From Ectopseudomonas guguanensis (GTDB lineage Bacteria > Pseudomonadota > Gammaproteobacteria > Pseudomonadales > Pseudomonadaceae): 64,000 bases of DNA. The notes under the pieces were generated by a model. It was not told where the DNA came from, searched no databases, and saw only the letters and a program-made list of their open reading frames with translations. The stretch spans positions 310,001-374,000 of the forward strand of contig NZ_FNJJ01000004.1 in the NCBI RefSeq assembly GCF_900104265.1. Direction: 5' to 3'. The translations under genes and the position numbers were made by a program. Shown in pieces: positions 29,558 through 38,677 of this stretch; position 1 is the first letter of the stretch, and the number at the start of each line of letters is the position of its first letter.

Positions 29558-30643
29558 TCAGTCGTGCTGGTAGTAGTCCCGTGGCAGGTAACCCATACCG
29601 TGCCAGGTGGCGTGCTGCGCCATGAACTCGCGCTGGCTGCTCAGCACGCGCTTGAACATCGGGTCCTTGGCGGCCATCTCGTCCAGCACCTCGTTGCTCA
29701 CGCGTTGCAGTTCGCGCAGCACCGGCTCGGGCAGCACCTGCGGTTTGACCCCTTCCTGCTGGTAGGCGGCCAGGGCGGCCGGCTGGGCCCACTCGCTCTC
29801 GGCGAAGCCCTTGAGCGTGGCCGACTCGCAGCCCATCTCGATCAGCGCGCGGCTCTGCGGCGTCAGCTTGTTCCACACGTCCTGGTTGACCAGCAGGTGC
29901 GAGGTGGTGAGGGTCTGGTGCCAGCCCGGCATGATGTAGTTCTTGATGATCTGGTCGAGGCCGAGCATCTTGTCGATCGCAGGCTGGGAGAACTCGGTGG
30001 CGTCGATGGTCTTGCGCTCCAGCGCCTGGTAGATCTCGCCGCCGGGGATCATGGTCACCGAGGCGCCGAGCTTCTCCAGCACCTTGCCGCCGATACCGGC
30101 GAAGCGGATGCGCAGGCCGTCAAAGTCCTTCAGCTGCTCGATCGGCCGGGCGAACCAGCCGGCGCCTTCCGGGCCGATGATGCTGCACAGCATCGGGTGG
30201 ATCTTGTGCGGTGCGTAGATTTCTTCCAGCAGCTTCTTGCCGTCGCCCTGGTAGTACCAGGCCAGGTAGGCCGGCGGCTCCATGTTGAAGGGCGCGCCGG
30301 AGTACAGCGGCAGCGCCGGGATGCTGCCCTGGTCGTAACCGATCCAGGTGTAGCCGGCCGGGTACTTGCCGCTGCTCACCGCGTTCATGATCTCGAAGGG
30401 CGGCACCAGCTCGCCCGGCTCGTAGTAGCGCAGCTGGATGTCGCCGCCGGAGATGGCCTTGAGCGATTCGGAAAGGTGCTTGACCGGGGTGGTCAGGCCC
30501 ACCAGGTGGGAGGGGAAGGCCAGGGGCACCTGCCAGCGGATCTTCTCGCTGGCCATCGCCGGGCTGGCCAGCAGACTGCCGGCAAGCAGCGCGGCGGCGG
30601 AGATACCCAGGGTCAGGCGGGAAAACGAATGTGTGACGGACAT
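29558..30643 (-). CDS. dctP: TRAP transporter substrate-binding protein DctP
   Basis: A 361-aa periplasmic binding protein. The signal peptide (LGISAAALLAGSLLASPAMA) is cleaved near residue 32, and the mature part begins SEKIRWQVPLAFPSHL. YEPGELVPPFEIMNAVSSGK and the Arg-containing LRIRFAGIGGKVLEKLGA (Arg usually binds the carboxylate of the ligand) identify the DctP fold. The ATG at 30643 has AAGGAA upstream, overlapped by an AACAACAA CA motif. A sigma-54 promoter and activator sites lie 110-260 bp upstream. The ligand is inferred from context, not from residues. Confidence 0.9.
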   Translation of the reverse strand: MSVTHSFSRLTLGISAAALLAGSLLASPAMASEKIRWQVPLAFPSHLVGLTTPVKHLSESLKAISGGDIQLRYYEPGELVPPFEIMNAVSSGKYPAGYTWIGYDQGSIPALPLYSGAPFNMEPPAYLAWYYQGDGKKLLEEIYAPHKIHPMLCSIIGPEGAGWFARPIEQLKDFDGLRIRFAGIGGKVLEKLGASVTMIPGGEIYQALERKTIDATEFSQPAIDKMLGLDQIIKNYIMPGWHQTLTTSHLLVNQDVWNKLTPQSRALIEMGCESATLKGFAESEWAQPAALAAYQQEGVKPQVLPEPVLRELQRVSNEVLDEMAAKDPMFKRVLSSQREFMAQHATWHGMGYLPRDYYQHD

Positions 30644-30657
30644 GCTGGAGTTCCTTC

Positions 30658-30668
30658 TTGTTGTTGTA
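30658..30668 (-). promoter_or_regulatory. Crc/Hfq-type CA motif in the dctP leader
   Basis: On the minus strand ACAACAACAAG runs directly into AAGGA, the dctP ribosome binding site. It matches AAYAAYAA, the Hfq/Crc recognition motif, and has the same position relative to the ribosome site as the motif ahead of the porin gene. Confidence 0.6.
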
Positions 30669-30755
30669 GTTGTTTTCGAACAACGGTCAGGTCGCTCGCG
30701 CCTGCACGGAATACTCCGCGCCGCGGCAGCGCCTGCCAGTAGCCTGTGTGGCAAT

Positions 30756-30770
30756 GCGATCTCTATGCCA
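30756..30770 (-). promoter_or_regulatory. Sigma-54 promoter of dctPQM
   Basis: On the minus strand TGGCAT-AGAGA-TCGC has GG and GC exactly 10 bases apart and departs from the TGGCAC-N5-TTGC consensus at two positions. It lies about 115 bp upstream of the dctP start codon. Confidence 0.65.
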
Positions 30771-30840
30771 GCTTCCTGCGCCCTTATAAAACAGCGAGTT
30801 AGAGCGCATTCACGGCGCCAGCACGGCGACCAAGTCTTGA

Positions 30841-30901
30841 AATCTGGACAGTTACGCGAGGAGTACGCCAGACATGTCCAGAAATACAGACATGTCTGGC
30901 G
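30841..30901 (-). promoter_or_regulatory. Upstream activator sites of dctPQM
   Basis: CGCCAGACATGTC at 30866-30878 and GACATGTCTGGCG at 30889-30901 form a perfect 13-bp inverted repeat with a 10-base centre, and each arm contains the palindromic core GACATGTC. A further half-site CTGGACA lies at 30844-30850. They are about 100-145 bp upstream of the -24 element, the usual distance for enhancer sites. The core CTGGACATGTC is shared with the porin upstream region. Confidence 0.7.
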
Positions 30902-30991
30902 GGGGTGGACAGCCCGAGAGGCGAGCCGTCGGCCGCGCTCGTCTCGCGGTTCAGCCGTGCGCGGGCACGCTCCTGCCCGCCAGGCGTCGCC

Positions 30992-32722
30992 TCAGTTGCT
31001 GCAGCGTCCGGCCTGGAAATGGCCCTGGGCCGTTTCCCGCACCCAGGTGCTGAGCCCGGACAGGCTGCCCAGGTACTGGTTGCCGCCGACGGTGTAGTAA
31101 CCGTAATAGGCACGGCCGGCCATCACGTGGCTGAGGTTGCTGGCGTTCCACTCCTGGCAGGTGAAGGCCTGGCCGCTGCCGCCGCAGGCGGCGGGCCGCT
31201 GCGCGTACCAGCGTCCCGGCTCGCCCTCGTACAGCGGAACGTTGCTCCAGGTGTCGAACGAGCCACCGATGTCCACGCCGTCGTCCTTGGCGTAGGCACG
31301 CAGGTTGGAGGTGCCGCCGGCGTAGGCGCGACCGGCGCCGATGTGGGCGGAGGGCGAGGCGCTGACGACCTGGCAGGTTTCCACCGGGGCGTTGGGATCG
31401 TAGACCTCGACGGTACGGGTGAGCGTGCTGCGGTTGCCGTCGCTGTCGGTGGCCGAATACAGGCAGCTGTAGCTGCCGACGACGCTCGGGTTCACCGCGC
31501 TGCAGTCGGCGCTGACCGGCAGGCTGCCGTCTTCCGCGTCGCTGGCGCTGGCACCGGGGTCATTGAAGGTGCTGCCCAGCGGCACCGACAGCGGGTTGTC
31601 GCCCTGCAGAACGATCACCGGATGCCCCTGCGGCTGGCTGCCGTCACGGCTGTGGCGGCTGAAGAAGTCCCAGATGATGTCGGGATAGCTGGGGCCGACC
31701 TGAAGCGACCATTTGCCGTTGTTGCCCTGGGCACCGCCAATCCAGTAGTGGCCGTGATTGGTGTCCTGGGGGTTGGGCGTGGCCAGGGGGCCGTCGTAGA
31801 TGACGGTTTCCACCAGCGAGCGAGTCGCCGTGGTGCTGTCCTGGGTGTAGGCGATATGACGGCAGCCGTAGTCGTTCTGATGGTAGGGCGAGCAACCGGT
31901 ATCGGAGGCCTTGGTGGTCGCCGGGGTGTTGCGGCTGGCACTGCCGAACACCTGCAGGTGGGCGTCGCGCATGTTGTTGGCCGCGGTCTGCAGCACGGTG
32001 CAGTCGTTCCTGTTCTGCAGAATCATCAGGGGAATCGGGTAGGCATCGTTGACTTCGCTGCGCATGTCGGCCGCGACCTGGCTGACGCTGCGGAAGGTGG
32101 CCGAGCCCGGGCATTGCCCGGACAGCGAGACCGAGGACGCCGTTTCCCGGTACGGCAGGCCTGCCGCCGGCGCTGCCGCCGCCCAGTACTCGTTGTACGC
32201 CACGGCAGCGACCAGGGCCATGGCGCCGCCGGACGACAGGCCGGTGATGAAGCGCCGGTTGGCGTCGATGACGAAGTTGGCTTCCACCTGCTGGGCGATG
32301 CGGTGCAGGTCCGCGACCTCCCCGCCACCCTGGTGGATGTGCTGCTCGAACCAGAAGCCCCAGCAGTTCTCGTTGCGCAGCCCGTCGTAGCTGGTGATGA
32401 AGGGCGCCACCAGAATGAAGCCGTAGCGATCCGCCGCCGCCTTGAGGCCCCAGTCGTTGAGCACGTCGTCGTTGGTCTGCCGGCAGCCATGCAGCGCCAT
32501 CACCATGGGGGCAGGCGTGCTCAGGCCGGTAGGGACATACACCTTGTAGCTGCGCTCGCGCGAGCCGCTGTAGGCCTGTTGCGGGGAGGTGTAGGAGAAG
32601 GTTTGCCCCGCCGTGACCGTGGTCGGCCACAGCAGGATCATCAGCAGGGAACACAGGGCAGCAGTGAAAAAGCGGCAAAGACGCTGATCCGCCATGCCTT
32701 GGGGCAAGGATTGCTTGGTCAT
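30992..32722 (-). CDS. phaZ: Secreted poly(3-hydroxybutyrate) depolymerase
   Basis: A 576-aa exported esterase. A signal peptide (core FFTAALCSLLMILLW, cleavage after VTA near residue 38) precedes a PHB depolymerase catalytic domain: oxyanion block MALHGCRQTNDD near 75, lipase box TGLSSGGAMAL near 162 (nucleophile Ser), Asp in LQNRNDCTV and His in DTNHGHYWIGG. A DUF5011-type Ig-like domain (about residues 375-450; GSTFNDPGASASDAEDGS) and a C-terminal region with two HxxAGRAY-type repeats (near residues 465 and 535), a likely polymer-binding domain, follow. GGAG lies 7 bases before the ATG. Downstream dctPQM, porin and bdhA would import and oxidise the released 3-hydroxybutyrate. Confidence 0.88.
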   Translation of the reverse strand: MTKQSLPQGMADQRLCRFFTAALCSLLMILLWPTTVTAGQTFSYTSPQQAYSGSRERSYKVYVPTGLSTPAPMVMALHGCRQTNDDVLNDWGLKAAADRYGFILVAPFITSYDGLRNENCWGFWFEQHIHQGGGEVADLHRIAQQVEANFVIDANRRFITGLSSGGAMALVAAVAYNEYWAAAAPAAGLPYRETASSVSLSGQCPGSATFRSVSQVAADMRSEVNDAYPIPLMILQNRNDCTVLQTAANNMRDAHLQVFGSASRNTPATTKASDTGCSPYHQNDYGCRHIAYTQDSTTATRSLVETVIYDGPLATPNPQDTNHGHYWIGGAQGNNGKWSLQVGPSYPDIIWDFFSRHSRDGSQPQGHPVIVLQGDNPLSVPLGSTFNDPGASASDAEDGSLPVSADCSAVNPSVVGSYSCLYSATDSDGNRSTLTRTVEVYDPNAPVETCQVVSASPSAHIGAGRAYAGGTSNLRAYAKDDGVDIGGSFDTWSNVPLYEGEPGRWYAQRPAACGGSGQAFTCQEWNASNLSHVMAGRAYYGYYTVGGNQYLGSLSGLSTWVRETAQGHFQAGRCSN

Positions 32723-32822
32723 GGGCGTACTCCGTTATTGACGTTGTTTTCTGGAGGTGCGCGACCACCCTGGGACAGCTCCGAACTGCGGCTGCCCGCC
32801 AGACGCTCGCCCTGACGTCTTT

Positions 32823-32837
32823 GGAATATTCGTGCCA
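32823..32837 (-). promoter_or_regulatory. Degenerate sigma-54-like promoter upstream of the depolymerase
   Basis: On the minus strand TGGCAC-GAATA-TTCC has a perfect -24 element but CC in place of the -12 GC. It lies 100 bp upstream of the depolymerase ATG. Further upstream are half-sites TGTCCAG at 32952-32958 and 32974-32980 and CTCGGACAG at 32908-32916, resembling the activator half-site CTGGACA of the porin and TRAP promoters. The remainder of the 337-bp gap (32723-33059) shows no gene. Confidence 0.35.
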
Positions 32838-33059
32838 ACCGGCAAGGCCCAATGTTTTCAATGAGTTGGCATCAGCGGCGGGCTGAAGCGCAGGTCGTTT
32901 CCAGGATCTCGGACAGTTTTATCCGGCCGGCGCCCGCGCAGCGGCCCTTTGTGTCCAGAAGTCGGGAGAAGGCTGTCCAGCGGGTCAGACCCTGGCCCGG
33001 CAGCGCCCCGTCCCAGAGCGCCCTGCCCCGCTCCACCGGCATGCGCTCGACCAAGTCCG

Positions 33060-34271
33060 TCACGGCCTGGATGCCGGCAGCAGCCGCACCAGCAGCGCAC
33101 CGCAGGAGGCGACGATGGCCAGCGCCACCACCCCACTCCAGCCCCACTGCGCCAGCGCCATGCTGCCCAGCCCGGCACCGCTCGCCATGCCGACGAACAC
33201 CCCGGTGAACAGCACCGCATTCAGGCGGCTGCGCGCCGGCGGGTCGATGCCGTAGACGATGGTCTGATGGGCGACCAGCGTGGCCTGGATGGCGAAGTCG
33301 AAGCCGATGGCGGCGACCACGATCAGGCCCAGCTGGGCCTCGAACGGCAGCGTCTCGACCAGGCCCAGCAGGGCGAACGAGCCCAGCGTCAATGCCGCGC
33401 CGAGGCGGGTCACGCCTTCGGGACCGCGACGATCGGCCAGGCGTCCGGCGAGCGGCGCCGCCAGGGCACCGGCCGCACCGGCCAGGCCGAACGCCCCGGC
33501 CGCCGCGCTGCCCAGGCCGAAGCGGGCATGCAGCATCACCGCCAGCGTCGACCAGAACGCGCTGAACGCCACCGACAGCAGGCCCTGGGCCAGCGCCGCG
33601 CGGCGCAGGGCCGGATAGCGCGACCAGAGCTTGAGCATCGAGCCGAGCAGCGCGCCATAGCCCAGCGCGGTGGTCGCGGCGAAGCGCGGCAGGCCCCGCC
33701 AGGCACCGATGGCGAACAGCGCGATGGAGATCGCCGCCACCCCATACACCGCGCGCCAGCCGAACTGCTCGGCGATCAGTCCGCTCATCACCCGCGACAG
33801 CAGAATGCCGAGCAGCAGACCGGTCATCACCGTGCCCACGACCGTGCCGCGCTCGCTCTCCGGGGCCATGGTGGCGGCGGCCGGGACGATGTCCTGGGCC
33901 ATGGTGGCGGCGAGGCCGATGGCCAGGCTGGCGACCAGCAGGGCTCCCACGCCCGGCGCGATGCTGCTCAGCAGCAGGGCCAGCATCAGCATGCCGGCCT
34001 TGGCCAGGATGATCCGCCGCCGGTCGTAGCGGTCCCCCAGCGGCGCCAGCAGCAGGATGCCCAGGGCGTAGCCGAGCTGCGTCAGCATCGGCACCAGGCC
34101 GACGGCACGCTCGCCAGCCTGGATGTCGGCGCCCAGCACGCCCAGCATCGGCTGGCTGTAGTAGAGGGTGGCGACGCTCAGCCCGGCCCCCGTGGCCAGG
34201 AGAAGCACGAGCCCGCGCGATAACGCGGGTGCGCTGTGCGCCAGCGCGGGGGAGCAAGGTGTCGAGGTCAT
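33060..34271 (-). CDS. MFS transporter
   Basis: A 403-aa membrane protein with about 12 segments. The MFS loop motif is GDRYDRRRIILAKAG near residue 77, and a related GRLADRRGPEGVTRLGA lies near 285. It resembles arabinose/chloramphenicol-type efflux proteins often found next to a divergent LysR regulator. The ATG at 34271 is favoured because it opens into the short hydrophilic N-terminus before the first membrane segment. The LysR gene starts 98 bp away in the opposite direction and probably controls it. The substrate is unknown. Confidence 0.8.
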   Translation of the reverse strand: MTSTPCSPALAHSAPALSRGLVLLLATGAGLSVATLYYSQPMLGVLGADIQAGERAVGLVPMLTQLGYALGILLLAPLGDRYDRRRIILAKAGMLMLALLLSSIAPGVGALLVASLAIGLAATMAQDIVPAAATMAPESERGTVVGTVMTGLLLGILLSRVMSGLIAEQFGWRAVYGVAAISIALFAIGAWRGLPRFAATTALGYGALLGSMLKLWSRYPALRRAALAQGLLSVAFSAFWSTLAVMLHARFGLGSAAAGAFGLAGAAGALAAPLAGRLADRRGPEGVTRLGAALTLGSFALLGLVETLPFEAQLGLIVVAAIGFDFAIQATLVAHQTIVYGIDPPARSRLNAVLFTGVFVGMASGAGLGSMALAQWGWSGVVALAIVASCGALLVRLLPASRP

Positions 34272-34369
34272 GAGCGTTTTCCCAGAGGTTTGAACGAGGG
34301 CGTCATTCTCATCGCGTATCGAAAGACGCTGTAGTAGCCTTCCAGGCAAATCAGTTATGCACTTTACGT

Positions 34370-35332
34370 ATGAGCGAACTCGTCACCAGCCTCGATCGTA
34401 TCGAACTGCTGCGCACCTTCATCCGCATCGTCGACGCCGGCAGCCTGTCGGCCGCCGCCGCGCAGCTGAACACCACGCAGCCCACCGTCAGCCGTCGCCT
34501 GCAGACGCTGGAGCGCTCGCTGGGCCTGCAGCTGCTCAACCGCACCACCCACGGCATGCAGCTGACCGGCGATGGCGAGCGCTGCTACACCTACGCCCGG
34601 CAGGTGCTGGAAAGCTGGGCGGAGATGGAGGACGAGCTGATCGGCGCACGCGAAGACCCTCGCGGCACGCTGCGCGTGCAGGTGCCTCACGCCTTCGGCC
34701 AGGACCAGCTGATCGCCCCGCTGGGCGAATACCTGCGTCGCTACCCCAACGTGAGCGTGGAGTGGGTGCTGCACGATCGCAGCCCCGACTTCACCGCCGA
34801 GGGCATCGATTGTGCGATTCAGGTCGGCTTCATCGAAGACCCGTCGGTGGTCGCCATCCGCCTCGGCGAAGTGCCGCGGATCGTGGTCGCGGCGCCGCAG
34901 CTGCTCGGCGACGAGCCGCTGCCCGCCTCGACCGAACAGCTGCAGCGCCTGCCCTGGCTGGCGCTACGCACCTACTACACCGACGAGGTGGTGCTGACCT
35001 GCCTGCGTGACGGTCGCTCGCACCGCTTTGCGATCCAGCCGCGGATGAGCACCGACAGCCTCTATGCCCTGCGCAGTGCCGCGCTCGCCGGGCTCGGCGC
35101 CTGCGTCAGCTCGGCCTGGATAGTCGCCCGCGATATCGAGGAAGGCCGCCTGGTCCAGCTGATTCCGCAATGGCAGGCCGCGCCCCTGCCGGTCTACCTG
35201 ATCTACCCGCATGCGCGCAGCTACCCGGCCAAGCTGCGCCTGTTCGCCGAGCTGATCCGCAGCCGCATGCCGAACCTCGTCGGCCTGCGCGCAGCAGGTG
35301 CCGAAGGTGCGCAGCCGGGCAGTCGTCACTGA
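34370..35332 (+). CDS. LysR-family transcriptional regulator
   Basis: A 320-aa regulator. The N-terminal winged HTH (about residues 8-66) contains SLSAAAAQLNTTQPTVSRRL and is followed by the LysR substrate-binding domain (GTLRVQVPHAFGQDQLI near residue 98). It belongs to the group regulating neighbouring divergent MFS exporters or oxidoreductases. The gene starts 98 bp from the MFS start. The 5' end has no strong ribosome binding site. Confidence 0.85.
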   Translation: MSELVTSLDRIELLRTFIRIVDAGSLSAAAAQLNTTQPTVSRRLQTLERSLGLQLLNRTTHGMQLTGDGERCYTYARQVLESWAEMEDELIGAREDPRGTLRVQVPHAFGQDQLIAPLGEYLRRYPNVSVEWVLHDRSPDFTAEGIDCAIQVGFIEDPSVVAIRLGEVPRIVVAAPQLLGDEPLPASTEQLQRLPWLALRTYYTDEVVLTCLRDGRSHRFAIQPRMSTDSLYALRSAALAGLGACVSSAWIVARDIEEGRLVQLIPQWQAAPLPVYLIYPHARSYPAKLRLFAELIRSRMPNLVGLRAAGAEGAQPGSRH

Positions 35333-35342
35333 CGCGCCGTGC

Positions 35343-36656
35343 TCAGCGCAGCTTCTCCAGCATCTGGTAGTACCACATGCCGGCGGCCAGCATCGGGTTG
35401 CCGAGCTGGTCGCCCAGCGGCACCTTGATGTGTCTGCAGGCGGCGAAGGTGTCGTACTGCTCCAGGTCGCCGGTGATGGCCTTGGCCATGATCTCGCCCA
35501 TGATGTGGGTGGTGGCGATGCCGTGACCGGAGTAGCCCTGGCAGTACCAGACGTTGCTCGACAGCTTGCCCAGCTGCGGGATGCGGTTCATCACGATGCC
35601 CATGGCGCAGCTCCACTGGTAGTCGATCTGCACGCCCTTGAGCTGCGGGAAGGTGCGCTCGATGCACGGGCGCAGCTCGCCGGCGATATCCCGCGAATCG
35701 CGCCCGGAGTAGTTGCAGCCGCCGCCGAACAGCAAGCGGCCGTCGGCGGTCAGGCGGTAGTAGTCGAGCACGAAGCGGCAGTCGTACACCGCCAGGTCCT
35801 GCGGATTGATCTCTTTCGCCAGCTCGCCCAGCGGCGCGGTGGTAACGATGCCGCCCATGGCCGGGAAGATCAGGCCCTTGAGCTTGCGCCGCTCCAGCTT
35901 GTGATAGACGTCGCCGGCCAGCAGTACCTGCTTGGCCTCGATCCGCCCGCCGCGGGTGACCACCGCCGGACGCGCGCCGTGGACGATCTCCAGCACCTCG
36001 GAATGCTCGAAGATCAGCGCGCCCAGGCTCTCGGCGGCCCTGGCCTCGCCGATGCACAGGTTGAGCGGGTGCAGGTGCATGTTGCGGGTGTTCCTGATCG
36101 CCCCGCAGTAAAGCTCGCTGCCCAGTTGCGCACGCACGCCGGCGGCGTCGAGCAGGGTCACCTCGTCACCCATGCCGCGGCGCTGCGCCTCTTCAAAGGA
36201 GGCCTTGAGCTCGTCCATATGGCTGGGCTTCATCGCCGCGTGCAGATGGCCGTGCTTGAGGTCGCAGTCGATGCCGTATTTGGCCACGCGGTTCTTGATG
36301 ATCTCGTGGCCACGCCAGCGCAGGTGCCAGATGAAGTCGTCCACATCCTCGCCCAGGCTGTTGCGCATCTGCTTGCGCATGGCCTCGTCGCCGGACAGGC
36401 TGCCGGTGACCTGGCCGCCGTTGCGCCCGCTGGCGCCCCAGCCGACCTTGTTGGTTTCCACCACGGCCACTTTCAGGCCGCGCTCGGCCAGCTCCACCGC
36501 CGTGGCGATGCCGGTGAAACCGCCGCCGATGATGGCCACGTCCACCGTCACGCTGCCCTGCAGCGTCGGGTAGTCGGTCTCGAAGTTGAGCGAGGCCGAG
36601 TAATAGGACGGCGCGCGCTCGGCGGCGGGTTTGACGGGTTGGGTGATGGCGTTCAT
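35343..36656 (-). CDS. Gamma-glutamylputrescine oxidase-like FAD oxidoreductase (PuuB family)
   Basis: A 437-aa DAO-family flavoprotein. The FAD dinucleotide fold DVAIIGGGFTGIATAVELAERG is near residue 37 (GGGFTG is the core), followed by VGWGASGRNGGQVTGSL, and the C-terminal GYSGHGIATTHIMGEIMA closes the flavin site. These blocks fit PuuB, which oxidises gamma-glutamylputrescine. The ATG at 36656 begins MNAITQPVK; the longer frame starts inside a repeat. It follows a gamma-glutamylputrescine synthetase-like gene on the same strand by 82 bp, which supports polyamine catabolism. The C-terminal end is only 10 bp from the LysR gene. Confidence 0.82.
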   Translation of the reverse strand: MNAITQPVKPAAERAPSYYSASLNFETDYPTLQGSVTVDVAIIGGGFTGIATAVELAERGLKVAVVETNKVGWGASGRNGGQVTGSLSGDEAMRKQMRNSLGEDVDDFIWHLRWRGHEIIKNRVAKYGIDCDLKHGHLHAAMKPSHMDELKASFEEAQRRGMGDEVTLLDAAGVRAQLGSELYCGAIRNTRNMHLHPLNLCIGEARAAESLGALIFEHSEVLEIVHGARPAVVTRGGRIEAKQVLLAGDVYHKLERRKLKGLIFPAMGGIVTTAPLGELAKEINPQDLAVYDCRFVLDYYRLTADGRLLFGGGCNYSGRDSRDIAGELRPCIERTFPQLKGVQIDYQWSCAMGIVMNRIPQLGKLSSNVWYCQGYSGHGIATTHIMGEIMAKAITGDLEQYDTFAACRHIKVPLGDQLGNPMLAAGMWYYQMLEKLR

Positions 36657-36684
36657 TGCAAAGTCCTCGAAGCGGCTATACGCC

Positions 36685-36738
36685 GTAGGGTGCGCCGTGC
36701 GCACCATGTATGGGTTCGGTGCGCCCAGCGCACCCTAC
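36685..36738. repeat. GTAGGGTGCGCC-type palindromic repeat
   Basis: GTAGGGTGCGCCGTGCGCACC is matched 15 bases later by the inverted GGTGCGCCCAGCGCACCCTAC, ending directly at the stop of the synthetase gene. It is one more member of the dispersed family, here a single copy between two genes of one pathway. (Each arm is 20-21 bases.). Confidence 0.75.
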
Positions 36739-38106
36739 TCAGGCGTTACTCAGATACCAGCGCCAGTCCTGCTCGCCGACCTCGCCCATGAACTGGCGAT
36801 ACTCGGCGCGCTTGACCGCGAGAAACACCTTGAGGAACTCCGCACCGAAGGCGTCGCGCGCCCAGCCGGAGCGCTCCAGCGCCTGGATCGAAGTCAGCCA
36901 GTCGGTGGGCAGCAGCTCCTTGGCCTGGGCATAGCCGTTGCCCTGCACCGGCTCCCCCGGATCCAGCCCCTCGCGAATGCCGCGGTGGATGCCGGCGAGG
37001 ATCGCCGCCGCGGCCAGATAGGGGTTGGCGTCGGCGCCGCAGATGCGGTGCTCGACATGCCGGGTCGGCGCCGGGCCGCCCGGCACGCGCAGGCTGACGG
37101 TGCGGTTGTCCACGCCCCAGCTCAAAGCCAGCGGCGCGTAGCTGTTGGCCTGAAAGCGCCGGTAGGAGTTGGCGTTGGGGCAGAACAGCAGCAGCGAGTC
37201 GAGCAGGCTGGCGAGCATGCCGCCGACCGCCTGGCGCAGCAGCGGCGTACCGGCAGGGTCTTCACTTGCGAACAGGTTGGCGCCGTCCGCATCGGCCAGG
37301 CTCACGTGCATATGCATGCCGGTGCCGGCGATCTCGGCGAACGGTTTGGCCATGAAGCAGGCCTGCATGCCGTGGGCATGAGCGACGCCCTTGACCAGGC
37401 GCTTGTAGCGCACCGCCTGGTCCATCGCCGCGAGCGCCGGGCCGTGTTCCAGGGTGATCTCGACCTGGCCGGGGGCATACTCGGAAATGGCCGTGCGCGC
37501 CGGGATGCCCTGGGCCTTGCAGGCGGCGTAGAGATCACGCAGGAACGGCTCGATCTGTTCCAGCTCGCGCAGGCCGTAGACCTGGGTCTGCCGCGGGCGA
37601 CCGCCGTCGGCGTCCAGCGCCGGCTGCGGGCGGCCCTGGGCATCGCGTTTCTGATCGAGCAGGTAGAACTCCAGTTCGCAGGCCATCACCGGGTGGTAGC
37701 CGTCGGCCTCGAGCTGCTCGATCACCCGCACCAACAACTGACGCGGATCGGCCGGCGTGGCCGGCAGGCCTTCGCTGGGGTGCATCGATACCTGCACCGC
37801 GGCGGTGGGGATCTGCCGCCAGGGCAGACGCACCAGGCTGCCGGGCAGCGGGTAGGCGCGGCAGTCGATATCGCCCACCTCCCAGACCAGGCCGGAGTCC
37901 TCGACGTCCTCGCCCTGGATGGACAGGCCGAGCATGGTGCTCGGTAGTGGCCGGCCGCTCTGGTACAGCGCCCGCAGCTCCTCGCGGTGCAGCAGCTTGC
38001 CGCGCGGCACGCCATTGGCGTCGAGGATGAACAGCTCGATCAGCTCGATATCGGGGTTGTGCGCGAGGAAGTCCAAGGCTTCCTGCACGGGGGCAAAAGT
38101 CGTCAT
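36739..38106 (-). CDS. Gamma-glutamylputrescine synthetase-like (glutamine synthetase family)
   Basis: A 455-aa glutamine-synthetase-family ligase. Metal and ATP blocks are visible: CELEFYLLDQ near residue 145, EYAPGQVEITLEHGPAL near 207, GTGMHMHVSL near 257 and the RVPGGPAPTRHVEHRICGADANPY region near 335 (split: HVEHRICGADANPY). The short length and lack of an adenylylation Tyr motif point to the PuuA/SpuI group, which joins glutamate to putrescine or related amines, rather than to GlnA. The adjacent PuuB-like oxidase supports this. The ATG at 38106 begins MTTFAPVQEAL. Confidence 0.85.
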   Translation of the reverse strand: MTTFAPVQEALDFLAHNPDIELIELFILDANGVPRGKLLHREELRALYQSGRPLPSTMLGLSIQGEDVEDSGLVWEVGDIDCRAYPLPGSLVRLPWRQIPTAAVQVSMHPSEGLPATPADPRQLLVRVIEQLEADGYHPVMACELEFYLLDQKRDAQGRPQPALDADGGRPRQTQVYGLRELEQIEPFLRDLYAACKAQGIPARTAISEYAPGQVEITLEHGPALAAMDQAVRYKRLVKGVAHAHGMQACFMAKPFAEIAGTGMHMHVSLADADGANLFASEDPAGTPLLRQAVGGMLASLLDSLLLFCPNANSYRRFQANSYAPLALSWGVDNRTVSLRVPGGPAPTRHVEHRICGADANPYLAAAAILAGIHRGIREGLDPGEPVQGNGYAQAKELLPTDWLTSIQALERSGWARDAFGAEFLKVFLAVKRAEYRQFMGEVGEQDWRWYLSNA

Positions 38107-38226
38107 ATCGCACTCGCTTGCGCCAGTCGGGCGCTCGGTGTCCGCACGGCCCATTCGATTCTCGAACAGGTTGCACAGGCAGACAAATGGGCATCAGCGG
38201 CTGCGGACATGGCGCAGCCATCGGAG

Positions 38227-38388
38227 TCAGCGGGTGGGGACGATGTCCGGCGGGCGCGCGTGGCGGCAATGCCACAGCGCCCAGAAGGCGAGGATGATGG
38301 TCAGCAGCGGGTTGAGCCGCTCGAGCAGGCGGCGCCGCGCCGGGGCGCGGTGGAGCGGAACAGGGACTTGGCAGGCCGGGGAGTTCAT
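38227..38388 (-). CDS. Possible small membrane protein, 53 aa
   Basis: A short frame of 53 codons that starts with ATG at 38388 and stops at 38227. It has a basic N-terminal part (HRAPARRRLLERLN), one hydrophobic segment (PLLTIILAFWALWHC) and a short tail. It is upstream of the glutamylputrescine synthetase gene on the same strand, separated by 120 bp. No homologue is recognised and the ribosome binding site is poor. It may be a single-span membrane peptide or a chance frame. Confidence 0.35.
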   Translation of the reverse strand: MNSPACQVPVPLHRAPARRRLLERLNPLLTIILAFWALWHCRHARPPDIVPTR

Positions 38389-38566
38389 GGCTTGGCAGCG
38401 TCGCACAGGGTCTGACGTGCGTTAAATCGGGATTTTCATACGCTTGGTTATGCGCCAGCTAAACAAAGCCATACCAGATAATCCGCCGCGATGGAAATCC
38501 TGCGCCCTGGCAGCGTTGCTACCCGCGCCCGTCACTCATGCGCTTCAGGCGCCGAGAAATCTGAGA

Positions 38567-38671
38567 AAAAATGTGCAGAATCTTTTCCAATAAACACCTC
38601 TATACTCTGCCAAGAGTATGATTATAAAGGCCTGAACAGGTCCTCTAAATCCGCAGAAAAATGTGCAGAAT
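38567..38671 (+). promoter_or_regulatory. Promoter/operator region of the fic gene
   Basis: The 15-mer AAAAATGTGCAGAAT occurs at 38567-38581 and again at 38657-38671, exactly 90 bp apart, the second 6 bp before the ATG. Between them lies the perfect inverted repeat ATACTCT-GCCA-AGAGTAT (38602-38619). The sequence is much more AT-rich than the surroundings. The arrangement looks like an operator set, possibly for autoregulation of the Fic protein. Confidence 0.5.
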
Positions 38672-38677
38672 ACATTC

